Of a stretch of DNA of 64,000 nt, positions 18,228 to 26,350 are shown one piece after another. Within the stretch, counting starts at the first letter, position 1; each line of letters starts with the position of its first letter. Location of the stretch: contig NZ_CP029765.1 in NCBI RefSeq assembly GCF_006874585.1, positions 1 to 64,000 of the forward strand, written 5' to 3'. The translations under genes and the position numbers were made by a program. The notes under the pieces were generated by a model. The model was given only the letters and a program-made list of their open reading frames with translations. It did not search any database and was not told the DNA's origin. Source of the stretch: Sphingomonas sp. IC081. Lineage in GTDB: Bacteria; Pseudomonadota; Alphaproteobacteria; Sphingomonadales; Sphingomonadaceae.

Positions 18228-18232
18228 CACTT
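18228..18232 (+). repeat. Target-site duplication CACTT, left copy
   Basis: CACTT at 18228-18232 abuts the left end of the Tn3-family element; an identical CACTT at 22484-22488 abuts the right end. Five base pairs is the normal Tn3-family duplication. Confidence 0.85.
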
Positions 18233-18266
18233 GGGGTGACTACACGAAAGTGAGTTTTACGTACGC
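18233..18266 (+). repeat. Left terminal inverted repeat of Tn3 element
   Basis: 34 bp beginning GGGGTGACTACACGAAAGTG. It matches the right end except at positions 4 and 21. It overlaps the stop codon that now ends the 5' gene fragment (TGA at 18237-18239). Confidence 0.85.
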
Positions 18267-18322
18267 GATACACGAACGAATGCAGTACGATTACGGGGGA
18301 AGGCTGCTACAGGCGCCAGCGC

Positions 18323-18754
18323 TCATCGGAACATAGAAGGTTTTGCGGGCCAAACGAACGGTAGCGAGCCTAGGATAAAGCCCAAAAACGTTGCCTGAAG
18401 CGGCACCGAAAAGCCAAATGCCGGAATGCTCAAAGCTACCAGAGCGTAGGTGTTTGCAGCGACGTCACCGATCATTATTGACGCGGCCAAAACCAATCCC
18501 GCCCGTCTGAAGCGCGATAGAAGTAGCACAATAGCAAGCGCGTCTAAGAATATCAGTGATGTCCAAAATAGCTCGAGTTGAAATGGTCCCCAATCATAGG
18601 GCCTCCATCCGTATGCTACAAAGTCTCGCGCATGATTGAAAAAACCGAGGCCGAAGCAGGCTATGTAGATTCCCATGATAACCCGAATACGTGCGTCTAC
18701 GCGGGACCGCGCTGGTGTAGCGTGGTAACGGATCTGATCGATATTTGGTGCCAT
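18323..18754 (-). CDS. Four-helix membrane protein, transposon passenger
   Basis: 143 residues with about four hydrophobic helices, including VIMGIYIACFGLGFF, FWTSLIFLDALAIVLLL and LVLAASIMIGDVAANTY. It lies inside the Tn3 element and starts two bases after the resolvase stop, so it is probably co-transcribed with it. The DNA is visibly more AT-rich than the surrounding genes, suggesting separate acquisition. No family recognised; function unknown. Confidence 0.6.
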   Translation of the reverse strand: MAPNIDQIRYHATPARSRVDARIRVIMGIYIACFGLGFFNHARDFVAYGWRPYDWGPFQLELFWTSLIFLDALAIVLLLSRFRRAGLVLAASIMIGDVAANTYALVALSIPAFGFSVPLQATFLGFILGSLPFVWPAKPSMFR

Positions 18755-18756
18755 AG

Positions 18757-19329
18757 CTATTCCGCCGTTGCGCCTTCCAACGCTTTGTAAAGGGCGGTTT
18801 TTCCGATTTTAAGGCGGGCGGCGGCCTCCCGCACAGTAAGGCCTGCTGCGATGTGCGCCCGGGCCTTGCGCAGCTTGTCGGGAGTGACGACAGGGCGGCG
18901 ACCGCCCTTGCTGCCGCGCTCGCGCGCGGCGCGCAGACCCGCCTGGGTGCGCTCGCGGATCAGATCGCGCTCGAACTGCGCGAGGGAGCCGAAGATGTTG
19001 AACACCAGCATGCCTCCCGGCGTGGTTGTGTCGATGTTCTCGGTGAGCGAGCGGAACCCGATGCCCCGCGACGCCAATTCACCGATCTTCTCGATCAGAT
19101 GGCTCATCGAGCGGCCGAGCCGATCGAGCTTCCACACCACCAGCGTGTCGCCGGCGCGCAGATAGGCCAGCGCTTCAGCAAGACCGGGCCTGTCAGTCCT
19201 GGCGCCCGACGCATGATCGTCGAAAACACGGTCGCATCCTGCCCGCTCCAGTGCGTCGTGCTGAAGCGAGAGCTTCTGGTCGGGGGTGGATACCCGCGCA
19301 TAGCCGATCAGCGCCACGGGCCGCCCCAT
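18757..19329 (-). CDS. tnpR: Tn3-family serine resolvase
   Basis: 190-residue recombinase that would resolve cointegrates at a res site. The N-terminal catalytic domain has Ser14 in YARVSTPDQ, followed by LVVWKLDRLGRS and the helix FNIFGSLAQFERDLIRERT; the C-terminus is a helix-turn-helix (LTVREAAARLKIGKTALYKAL). Start chosen at 19329, which puts the catalytic serine at the usual depth; in-frame ATGs at 19374 and 19470 would add residues not typical of the family. Divergent from tnpA with res-like repeats between them. Confidence 0.9.
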   Translation of the reverse strand: MGRPVALIGYARVSTPDQKLSLQHDALERAGCDRVFDDHASGARTDRPGLAEALAYLRAGDTLVVWKLDRLGRSMSHLIEKIGELASRGIGFRSLTENIDTTTPGGMLVFNIFGSLAQFERDLIRERTQAGLRAARERGSKGGRRPVVTPDKLRKARAHIAAGLTVREAAARLKIGKTALYKALEGATAE

Positions 19330-19455
19330 ACTGTCCGTTTTCCCATCATAATGCGATCTTGTCCGAATCGCCATCGAACGTCCAGAGTTGATGGACACAT
19401 TCCCAGTGACCGTCCAACGGACGTCTGACGGACAGCGACATGGAGGGGTTCGACC
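19330..19455. promoter_or_regulatory. Candidate res site between tnpR and tnpA
   Basis: The divergent intergenic region contains several TGTCC/GGACA and CGTCC/GGACG half-sites (for example near 19332, 19359, 19378, 19393, 19412 and 19430) in inverted pairs, as expected for resolvase binding subsites. It should also hold both promoters. Exact subsites are not resolved. Confidence 0.5.
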
Positions 19456-22413
19456 TTGGCCAGAAGACACCTGCTAACCCGCGAGATGCTTGCGGGCCAT
19501 TATGATCCGTCGCTCGATGAACGCGAGATCGCGCGTCACTTCACCTTGACCCGTGACGACCTCGAACTGATCGCATCCCGGCGTGGCGACGTCACCCGTC
19601 TCGGCTATGCGATGCTGATGCTGTATCTGCGCTGGCCGGGGCGCGTGCTGGAAGCCGGCGAAGTGCCGCCCATGCCGATCCTCGCGTTCGTGGCCCATCA
19701 GTTGGATGTGTCGCCCGCATCATGGCGCGACTATGCCCGCCGCGACGAAACGCGGCGGTCGCACCTCGCCGACCTGTCGCGGCGCTTCGGTCATCTCGTT
19801 TTCAGTCGTGCGGATTTCCACGCGCTGGTCGCGTTCGCCATGCCGATCGCGCAGACCGTCACCCAGTCCTCGCGGCTTGCGGGCATCGTCATCGACGAGA
19901 TGCGACGCCGGCGATTGCTGCTGCCGCCCGTGACGGTGATTGAGGCGATAGTGCGACGGGCGCGGCAGCAGGCCGGAGATCTGGTCCATGACGTGCTCGC
20001 CGGAGATCTCGGCGAACCCGAACGCGCGACGCTCGACGCCCTCCTGTCGCGGCGCGACGACAAAAGCGCGACCTGGCTCTCATGGCTGCGCAACCCGCCC
20101 CTATCGCCGGCCCCGCGCAATATCCTGCGACTGATCGAACGGCTCGACCAAGTTCGCGCGCTGGGCCTGGCGGCCTCGCGCGCCGCGACCATCCCGCAGG
20201 CGGCATTCGACCGGATCGCCGACGAGGCGGCGCGCATCACGCCGCAGCATCTGGCGGAACTGCCCGACCTACGCCGTCATGCGATCCTTGTCGCTGCCGG
20301 CATCCGGCTTGAGGAAAGCCTGACCGATGCGGTGCTGACGATGATGGACAAGCTCCTGGGGAGCATGATGCGACGGGCCGAGAATCGGACCAAGGACAAG
20401 GCGATCGGCACGATCCGGTCATTGCAGGCGCAGCTTCGCCTGCTCACCGGCTCATGCCGGACATTGCTCGACGCGCGGGCGCGAGGCGTCGATTCTCTTG
20501 CCGCCATCAGTTCGATCGACTGGGAAAGGTTGGGAACGGCGGTCGTGGACGCCGAGCTACTGATCGCGCCGGAAACAATCGACCGCACGGCGGAACTGAT
20601 CGAACGGCAGCGCTCGCTGCGCTCCGTGATCGGGCCGTTCCTCAACGCCTTTGAGTTTCGCGGGGCCGGTGCGGTGCAGGGCTTGCTCGATGCGGTTCGG
20701 CTGATCGCCGACATTTATCGCACCGGACGACGGCGCCTGCCCGATAACCCACCGCTCCGCTTCGTGCCGCCGTCATGGCGGCCGTTCGTGCTGCGCGATG
20801 GCGTGGTCGTCCGCGCCGCCTATGAGCTGTGCGTGCTCACCCAACTGCGCGACCGGCTGCGCGCCGGCGACATATGGGTGGCGGCGAGCCGTCATTATCG
20901 CGCCTTCGACAGCTATCTCCTGCCGCCTGCAACCTTCGATGCGATGCGCGCGCGAGGACCGCTGCCACTGGCGATCGATACTGATTTCGACAGCTTCGTC
21001 GCCGGTCGCCGCGCCAGTCTCGACACCGCGATCGAGCGGGTGACGATCCTCGCTCGACAGGGAGAACTGCCCCAGGTGCGCCTTGACGACAATGGCCTTG
21101 TCGTATCCCCGCTCAAGGCGATCACGCCGCCGGATGCAGAGAATATGCGCCGCGTCGCCTATGATCGGCTGCCACGCGTGAAGATCACCGATCTCCTTTT
21201 GGAGGTCGATAGCTGGACTGGCTTTTCCGAGTGCTTCACCCATCGCCGCTCCGGTCGCGTGGCGGACGATCGTAACGCGCTCCTGACCGTGATCCTGGCC
21301 GATGGCATCAATCTCGGGCTGACGCGCATGGCCGAGACCTGTCAGGGCGCGACCCTGCGTCAGCTCGCCCATCTGCACGACTGGCATATCAGCGAAGCCG
21401 CTTATAGCGAGGCGCTGGGGCGGTTGATCGACGTTCACCGCACCGTGCCGTTGGCCGCGCTGTGGGGCGACGGCACCACCTCTTCCAGTGACGGCCAGCT
21501 CTTCCATGCGGGCGGGCGCGGCGCCGCGATCGGCGACATCAATGCGCGCAACGGCAATGAACCCGGCGTCAGCTTCTACACCCACGTCTCGGACCAATAT
21601 GATCCGTTCTCGAGCCGCGTGATCGCGGCGACCGCCGGCGAGGCTCCCTATGTTCTCGACGGGCTGCTATACCATGCCACCGGCCTGTCGATCGAAGAGC
21701 ATTACACCGATACCGGCGGCGCATCCGACCATGTGTTCGGCCTCATGCCCTTCTTCGGCTACCGCTTCGCGCCGCGCCTGCGCGACCTGAAGGACCGGCG
21801 CCTGCATCTACTGCCGGGCCAGGAAGCGGGGCCGCTGCTGGCCGGTATGACCGGCGATCCGGTAGCCATCGGGCATGTCGCCGCCCATTGGGACGAACTG
21901 CTGCGCCTCACCACTTCGATCCGCAGCGGCACCGCCACCGCTTCGGCGATGCTGCGCAGATTGTCCGCTTACCCACGCCAGAACGGACTCGCGCTGGCCT
22001 TGCGCGAGGTCGGGCGGATAGAGCGCTCGATCTTCATGCTCGACTGGCTGCGCGATCTCGACCTGCGCCGGCGCACCCAGGCCGGTCTCAACAAGGGCGA
22101 GGCCCGCAACGCGCTCGCCCGCGCGCTCTTCTTCAACCAGCTCGGCGAGCTGCGCGACCGGCGGTTCGAGAACCAGACCTATCGCGCCTCCGGCCTCAAT
22201 CTCCTCGTGGCCGCCATCATCCTGTGGAACACCCGCTATCTCGAACGGGCGGTCGGGGCGCTGGCGATCCCGGAGGACGTTGCGCGCCATATCGCCCCGC
22301 TGGGATGGGAGCATATCTCGCTCACCGGCGACTATCGCTGGAATGTCGAAAGCCGCCCCGATCCCGGCCAGCTCCGCCCGTTGCGCACGCCTTCCTCGCT
22401 CCTGGCCGCATGA
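19456..22413 (+). CDS. tnpA: Tn3-family transposase
   Basis: 985 residues, full length for TnpA. It has the Tn3 N-terminal DNA-binding region (LTREMLAGHYDPS...REIARHFTLTRDDLELI) and the DDE domain with WGDGTTSSSDGQ and the C-terminal DYRWN segment. The start is a TTG at 19456 with GGAGGGG about eight bases upstream; no nearby ATG suits better. The right inverted repeat follows 36 bases after the stop. Confidence 0.9.
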   Translation: MARRHLLTREMLAGHYDPSLDEREIARHFTLTRDDLELIASRRGDVTRLGYAMLMLYLRWPGRVLEAGEVPPMPILAFVAHQLDVSPASWRDYARRDETRRSHLADLSRRFGHLVFSRADFHALVAFAMPIAQTVTQSSRLAGIVIDEMRRRRLLLPPVTVIEAIVRRARQQAGDLVHDVLAGDLGEPERATLDALLSRRDDKSATWLSWLRNPPLSPAPRNILRLIERLDQVRALGLAASRAATIPQAAFDRIADEAARITPQHLAELPDLRRHAILVAAGIRLEESLTDAVLTMMDKLLGSMMRRAENRTKDKAIGTIRSLQAQLRLLTGSCRTLLDARARGVDSLAAISSIDWERLGTAVVDAELLIAPETIDRTAELIERQRSLRSVIGPFLNAFEFRGAGAVQGLLDAVRLIADIYRTGRRRLPDNPPLRFVPPSWRPFVLRDGVVVRAAYELCVLTQLRDRLRAGDIWVAASRHYRAFDSYLLPPATFDAMRARGPLPLAIDTDFDSFVAGRRASLDTAIERVTILARQGELPQVRLDDNGLVVSPLKAITPPDAENMRRVAYDRLPRVKITDLLLEVDSWTGFSECFTHRRSGRVADDRNALLTVILADGINLGLTRMAETCQGATLRQLAHLHDWHISEAAYSEALGRLIDVHRTVPLAALWGDGTTSSSDGQLFHAGGRGAAIGDINARNGNEPGVSFYTHVSDQYDPFSSRVIAATAGEAPYVLDGLLYHATGLSIEEHYTDTGGASDHVFGLMPFFGYRFAPRLRDLKDRRLHLLPGQEAGPLLAGMTGDPVAIGHVAAHWDELLRLTTSIRSGTATASAMLRRLSAYPRQNGLALALREVGRIERSIFMLDWLRDLDLRRRTQAGLNKGEARNALARALFFNQLGELRDRRFENQTYRASGLNLLVAAIILWNTRYLERAVGALAIPEDVARHIAPLGWEHISLTGDYRWNVESRPDPGQLRPLRTPSSLLAA

Positions 22414-22449
22414 TGCCATTCACCCGCGTTCGCCAAAGGTTCCCCCCTG

Positions 22450-22488
22450 GCGTACGTAAAACGCACTTTCGTGTAGTCAGCCCCACTT
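22450..22488 (-). repeat. Right inverted repeat of Tn3 element plus CACTT duplication
   Basis: The reverse complement of 22450-22483 begins GGGCTGACTACACGAAAGTG and mirrors the left end. CACTT at 22484-22488 duplicates 18228-18232. Confidence 0.85.
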
Positions 22489-23007
22489 CGCAGCCGTCAC
22501 CGCCGACCGCGCCGATGATGACAGCCTGCGTTTCGCCTGCAGCCGCCGCGTCATCGAACTCGAACGCTTTCCCGCACTTCTCACCCTGGCCGTGCGTGGA
22601 GTGGCCCATGACCGCGTTGCCAAAGAGCGATTCCACAAGGACGGTGCCAAGGCCATGAAGGCGCTCGCGATGGAAATCGGCTTGGCGCCGGGCAGCTACT
22701 CTATCAGCTCCACACCCAGCGACCCGGCAATCGCGGGATATGTCGCGCTGTCGAGCGATGACATTTCGATCATGCTCAGCGTCGGCCCGCTCCATGAGGG
22801 CAACGAGGTGCAATACTTCGCCAAACGCGGTCCTGCATCCGGCCAGAAGCTGCGCTTCGCGGCAATGCGCGATTTCGTCCGGCCAATCCGTTTCGCAGCG
22901 CGCATCCGCCGTGATCTGCGGCTCGATGCCATCGTACCCTCGCCCGCGCCCATCGAGCCCCACACGCAGGCGCCGCGCGAGCCCATCGCCGCTTAGGGAG
23001 ACATCCC

Positions 23008-23306
23008 ATGCTCACCACACATCAGGTTCTCGATCTCGTTCGCAGCGATGCCGCCCGGATCGAACGCTTCACCCAGCGCCGCGAGGTTTCCTCGATGCGC
23101 TGGACTGGACAATGCTCACTTGTGAACAGGTCCACGAAGCTGCCATGCTGGACTTCATGCTGGAAGATGACCTTGCCGAAGCCCTCCAGCGGGTTTCCAC
23201 GGCGGAAAGCCTCGCTGCCATGGGCATGCCCCTTGTCCCTGCCTTCATCCGCTACAATCCATTCCCGCGCCCCTGGCATGTGGAATGGCTCGCGCTGGCG
23301 AATTGA
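23008..23306 (+). pseudogene. Small array gene with a frameshift
   Basis: Starts ATG 23008 after GGGAGACATCCC, and encodes MLTTHQVLDLVRSDAARIER, then near 23085 the sensible reading moves to another frame (GFLDALDWTMLTCEQVHEAA) which stays open to TGA at 23304-23306. A one-base loss (or two-base gain) would explain it. A shorter product could start at ATG 23113 (MLTCEQVHEAAM). Without the shift the upstream frame runs on into the next gene. Function unknown; a sequencing error is possible. Confidence 0.5.
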
Positions 23307-23322
23307 ACGGAGATCCACCCTC

Positions 23323-23838
23323 ATGAGCCGTTATGATTTTCCCGGAAAAGGCGTTGCGAGCAGCGTCGCCATCGGATGGGACCGGCCTTTGGGCACGTTC
23401 TTCGTCCAGGTCATGCAACCCCATCCCCGCATCGACGGCGAGGAAGCGACATACATCTGGAAGGGCGCTGCCCCCGGCGAACTTCCCACCGCAGCGGCCG
23501 CAATCACGGTCGCCGCCGAATATGCCGATCTGCCCGAGGATCTTGGCGCGACGCTGGAGACCGATCGCCTGAAGACCCTCGGCACATTCGATGGGCCTGC
23601 CCAGGAGGCTGCGAAGCCCTTCATCCAGGCATCGCCTCCGCCGATCCACACCGAGGCCGAAGCCCGCGAGGCCGGTTACACGCGCGCCGTCATCGCAGAC
23701 AGTACCCACCATACCCTCGAATGGCTGATCGAACCTGAAGCCGACCTCGATGACACTTTCCTGGCCTTCGATCGCGGCACGAACGAGATGCTTCATGTGC
23801 ATGGCTGGAACTTCACCATCGAGCCTGATGACCCTTGA
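23323..23838 (+). CDS. Hypothetical plasmid protein
   Basis: 171 residues beginning MSRYDFPGKGVASSVAIGWD. GGAGAT stands upstream of the ATG. No signal peptide, membrane span or known motif. The same frame is open upstream to 23008, but only because of the frameshift in the preceding gene. It belongs to the rightward array and is followed by a purine-rich tract (23837-23858). Function unknown. Confidence 0.55.
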   Translation: MSRYDFPGKGVASSVAIGWDRPLGTFFVQVMQPHPRIDGEEATYIWKGAAPGELPTAAAAITVAAEYADLPEDLGATLETDRLKTLGTFDGPAQEAAKPFIQASPPPIHTEAEAREAGYTRAVIADSTHHTLEWLIEPEADLDDTFLAFDRGTNEMLHVHGWNFTIEPDDP

Positions 23839-23888
23839 GATGAGGGGGAAGGGGATGGGCGATCCATGGAGGATCGACGGAGGTTCCC

Positions 23889-24395
23889 TTGTCCTACACC
23901 ATCGACATTGGCGCAGCGCCCGCGAACGCCGACTGCGCCCAGCTTGGCCAGACCCCCGATTTCGCGCGGGTCAACCGCTTCGAGATCGACGCCTATCGGA
24001 TCGGCATCATCGCCATCCATGGCCTTCCTCCGCAGGGATGCCGCCTCACCAGCAAGCCTAACCGGCACGATTTCGGCACCTATCGAACCCTCGTCCTGCA
24101 CATCGACGATGAAGACGATCCTGCCGTCGCCGCCTACGCCGAGGCCGTAGAAGACGGGCTCGGCTCCTGGATCGAGGCTGCGATTGCCTGTCCTGTCGAA
24201 TATGACGGCAACGTCGCCTCCATTCCCCGGCCCGAACTCGACGAAGTGGCGATCGGCGCGCTGCTGACCACGCGGCCCGGCGCCAACGGTCGTTTCGCGA
24301 TCCCCGCATTCGAGACGATCCACACCAACCTTTCGGCCGCATTCCCCAAACTCGCCGAGACCGCCTGCGCGCGTCTCGCCGGCGATCCCGCCTGA
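23889..24395 (+). CDS. Hypothetical plasmid protein with TTG start
   Basis: 168 residues, acidic, no recognised motif. The start is TTG at 23889 with GGAGG six bases upstream; the encoded MSYTIDIGAAPANADCAQLG has no nearby ATG. The central VEDGLGSWIEAAI looks helical. Part of the rightward array; function unknown. Confidence 0.55.
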   Translation: MSYTIDIGAAPANADCAQLGQTPDFARVNRFEIDAYRIGIIAIHGLPPQGCRLTSKPNRHDFGTYRTLVLHIDDEDDPAVAAYAEAVEDGLGSWIEAAIACPVEYDGNVASIPRPELDEVAIGALLTTRPGANGRFAIPAFETIHTNLSAAFPKLAETACARLAGDPA

Positions 24396-24413
24396 CTGCT
24401 CAGGAGATCCATC

Positions 24414-25193
24414 ATGGCAAACAATTACCTCTCCAGTTCCTTCATCCTCGAGATGACCGCCGAGGATGCCGAATTGGTCAGGCTGGCGCAGCGCGCGAGC
24501 GAAATCGTCGAGGATTTCGCGAGCGATACTCCCCGCGACCTCGAATACGACAACCTCGGTCCGCGCTTTGCCGCTCTCTTCCCGCCCAAGGACGGTGACG
24601 ATTTCGGGAGTTTTCTCGACCTCTTCGACGATCCCGATTTCCCGTCGTTCGACTGCAGCATCGTCATCAGCGAAGTCGATGCCGAGGGACACTGCAAAGT
24701 CAGCTTCAGCGGCAACCAGTTCGGCGTCGATCAGGTGGCAAACCTGATCTTCACCGCCTGCAAATCCGCACTCCCTTGCGCATTCTCATGGGCGCACACC
24801 TGCGATGCCTTGCGGCCTGACGAATTTGGCGGCGGCTGCGTCATCATCACTGACGCCGGGATCGATTTTCACAGCACCACCGGCATCATCGGCCGCGTTC
24901 TCGGAACGGGCGCCGGTCCTTCCGAGACACCCAAGCCGGTCTTCGACCCCGCCCTTGTCACCATCGAGCAGAAGCGCTTCAGCGTCACCCAATGGGAGAT
25001 CCTGGTCTGCTACAACGGGCAGCGCATCGAACAGTACGGCGACAAGATCAAGCTGGTCGGCAAGGAATACAGAGGACACCCGCGCGAAATGTGGATGGCG
25101 GTCGCCTACCGCGAAGCGATCGCGCGCGACCTCGCAAGCAGGCTTCCCGTCGTCGAGGAAGCGGCGATCACCACCCATCTGACGTCCCACTGA
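24414..25193 (+). CDS. Hypothetical plasmid protein
   Basis: 259 residues, strongly acidic N-terminal half, no signal peptide or membrane span. CAGGAGATC precedes the ATG. A C-terminal helix (MWMAVAYREAIARDLASRLP) is the most regular part. It stands four bases before the PP-loop enzyme gene, so the two are probably co-expressed. No family recognised. Confidence 0.55.
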   Translation: MANNYLSSSFILEMTAEDAELVRLAQRASEIVEDFASDTPRDLEYDNLGPRFAALFPPKDGDDFGSFLDLFDDPDFPSFDCSIVISEVDAEGHCKVSFSGNQFGVDQVANLIFTACKSALPCAFSWAHTCDALRPDEFGGGCVIITDAGIDFHSTTGIIGRVLGTGAGPSETPKPVFDPALVTIEQKRFSVTQWEILVCYNGQRIEQYGDKIKLVGKEYRGHPREMWMAVAYREAIARDLASRLPVVEEAAITTHLTSH

Positions 25194-25197
25194 TCCC

Positions 25198-26328
25198 ATG
25201 CTGCATCAGCATTTGCAGCCTGCCGGCACCGCGCCGGCAGGACTGCCTTCGCTCGTCCTGCCTGCCGAGATCCGCGCCGCGATCAAGGCCGGGGCCTGGA
25301 TCGTCTTTAACGTCTCGGGCGGCAAGGATTCCTCGGCCGCGATGTTCGCCGTCTCGATCATGCTCGATCAGCTCGGCCATCCCCGTAACCGTCGCCTGGT
25401 CATCCATGCCGACCTCGGCCGCGCCGAATGGGACAGCACCCCCGCCATGGTCGAACAGCTGGCAGCACTTGCGGATCTACCGCTCTGCGTCGTGCGCCGT
25501 AACGCCGGCGACCTGTTCGACCGCTGGGCACAGCGCTTCGAGAACGGCAAGCGCCGCTACGAGGCCCTCGAGACCTACAACCTGATCGGTCCATGGTCCT
25601 CGGCCTCGCTGCGCTTCTGCACCTCCGAGGCCAAGGCGCATGTCATCGGCCCGCACCTGGCGCGCACACTGCGTGGCGAGACCATCATCAACGTCCTTGG
25701 CATCCGCCGTGATGAAAGCACCGCGCGGTCCAAAGCCCCGGAATGGAAGGCTGACACGCGCTACGCCGGTGCAGGCAATGCCCATGGCACGCGCATGATG
25801 CTCTGGCATCCCATCGTCGAATGGACGACGGCCGAAGTCTTCGCCGCACACCGCCATCTCGGCATCCCGCTTCACGAAGCCTATACCTGCTACTCCAGTT
25901 CGCGGCTTTCTTGCCGTTTCTGCGTGCTGCAGTCGATCGCCGACGCCCGCGCATCGGCCAACGCTCCCGCCAACCGCGATGCACTGATCCACCTGTGCGA
26001 CCTCGAGGCGACGTCCACGTTCTCGTTTCAGCCAGCGCGCTGGCTTGCGGACACCGCACCTGATCTCTTGCCGCCAGACCTGCAGATCCGCATCGCGGCC
26101 GCCAAGATCGACGCGCATCGGCGCCGCGAGGTCGAGGGCGCGATGCCCAAGGGTCTGCGATACGTCAGGGGGTGGCCGCCGCGCCTGCCGACATTGCCCG
26201 AGGCCGCGGCCATTGCCGAGGCCCGTGCGCCGATCCTCGCGCGCCACCAGCTTGCCAACCGCTTTCCGACCGCCCGCGCCGTGCGGGACCGCTTTGCCGA
26301 CCTCATCGCCCAGCGCCGCGCCGCCTGA
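25198..26328 (+). CDS. PP-loop ATPase, PAPS-reductase-like
   Basis: 376 residues. The PP-loop SGGKDS at 40-45 binds ATP in PAPS reductases, QueC-type and DndC-type enzymes, which adenylate a substrate. HADLGRAEW follows as the second strand motif. Cysteines in SLRFCTSEAK and later in CYSSSRLSCRFC could hold an Fe-S cluster or metal. No sulfate-assimilation gene is near, so a nucleic-acid or small-molecule modification is more likely than sulfate reduction; this is inference. A second PP-loop gene lies at 37.3-38.3 kb. Confidence 0.75.
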   Translation: MLHQHLQPAGTAPAGLPSLVLPAEIRAAIKAGAWIVFNVSGGKDSSAAMFAVSIMLDQLGHPRNRRLVIHADLGRAEWDSTPAMVEQLAALADLPLCVVRRNAGDLFDRWAQRFENGKRRYEALETYNLIGPWSSASLRFCTSEAKAHVIGPHLARTLRGETIINVLGIRRDESTARSKAPEWKADTRYAGAGNAHGTRMMLWHPIVEWTTAEVFAAHRHLGIPLHEAYTCYSSSRLSCRFCVLQSIADARASANAPANRDALIHLCDLEATSTFSFQPARWLADTAPDLLPPDLQIRIAAAKIDAHRRREVEGAMPKGLRYVRGWPPRLPTLPEAAAIAEARAPILARHQLANRFPTARAVRDRFADLIAQRRAA

Positions 26329-26350
26329 CCGATAGCAATAGGAGACTGCC

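Larger units (their letters stand above)
18233..22483 (+). mobile_element. Tn3-family transposon, 4251 bp
   Basis: Bounded by 34-bp terminal inverted repeats (18233-18266 and 22450-22483) that differ at two positions and share TGACTACACGAAAGTG, and flanked by CACTT duplications. It holds a passenger membrane gene, a serine resolvase (minus strand) and a divergent Tn3 transposase. All mobility genes look intact, so it may still be active. It disrupts a small gene of the plasmid array. Confidence 0.9.
18069..22996 (+). pseudogene. Array gene split by Tn3-family insertion
   Basis: The 5' part starts at ATG 18069 and runs to the transposon at 18233; the 3' part resumes after the transposon and ends at 22996. 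Removing 18233-22483 and one copy of the 5-bp duplication CACTT joins ARH at the break to FAAV in the same frame and gives one 223-residue reading frame. The 3' piece alone could start at GTG 22592 and make 134 residues. No family recognised; the rebuilt protein is soluble and fits the rightward array. The insertion should abolish the full product. Confidence 0.8.

Noticed and set aside
25198..26328. A DndC of a phosphorothioation system
   Set aside because: DndA, B, D and E are absent nearby and the Cys layout is not clearly DndC; kept as an unassigned PP-loop enzyme.
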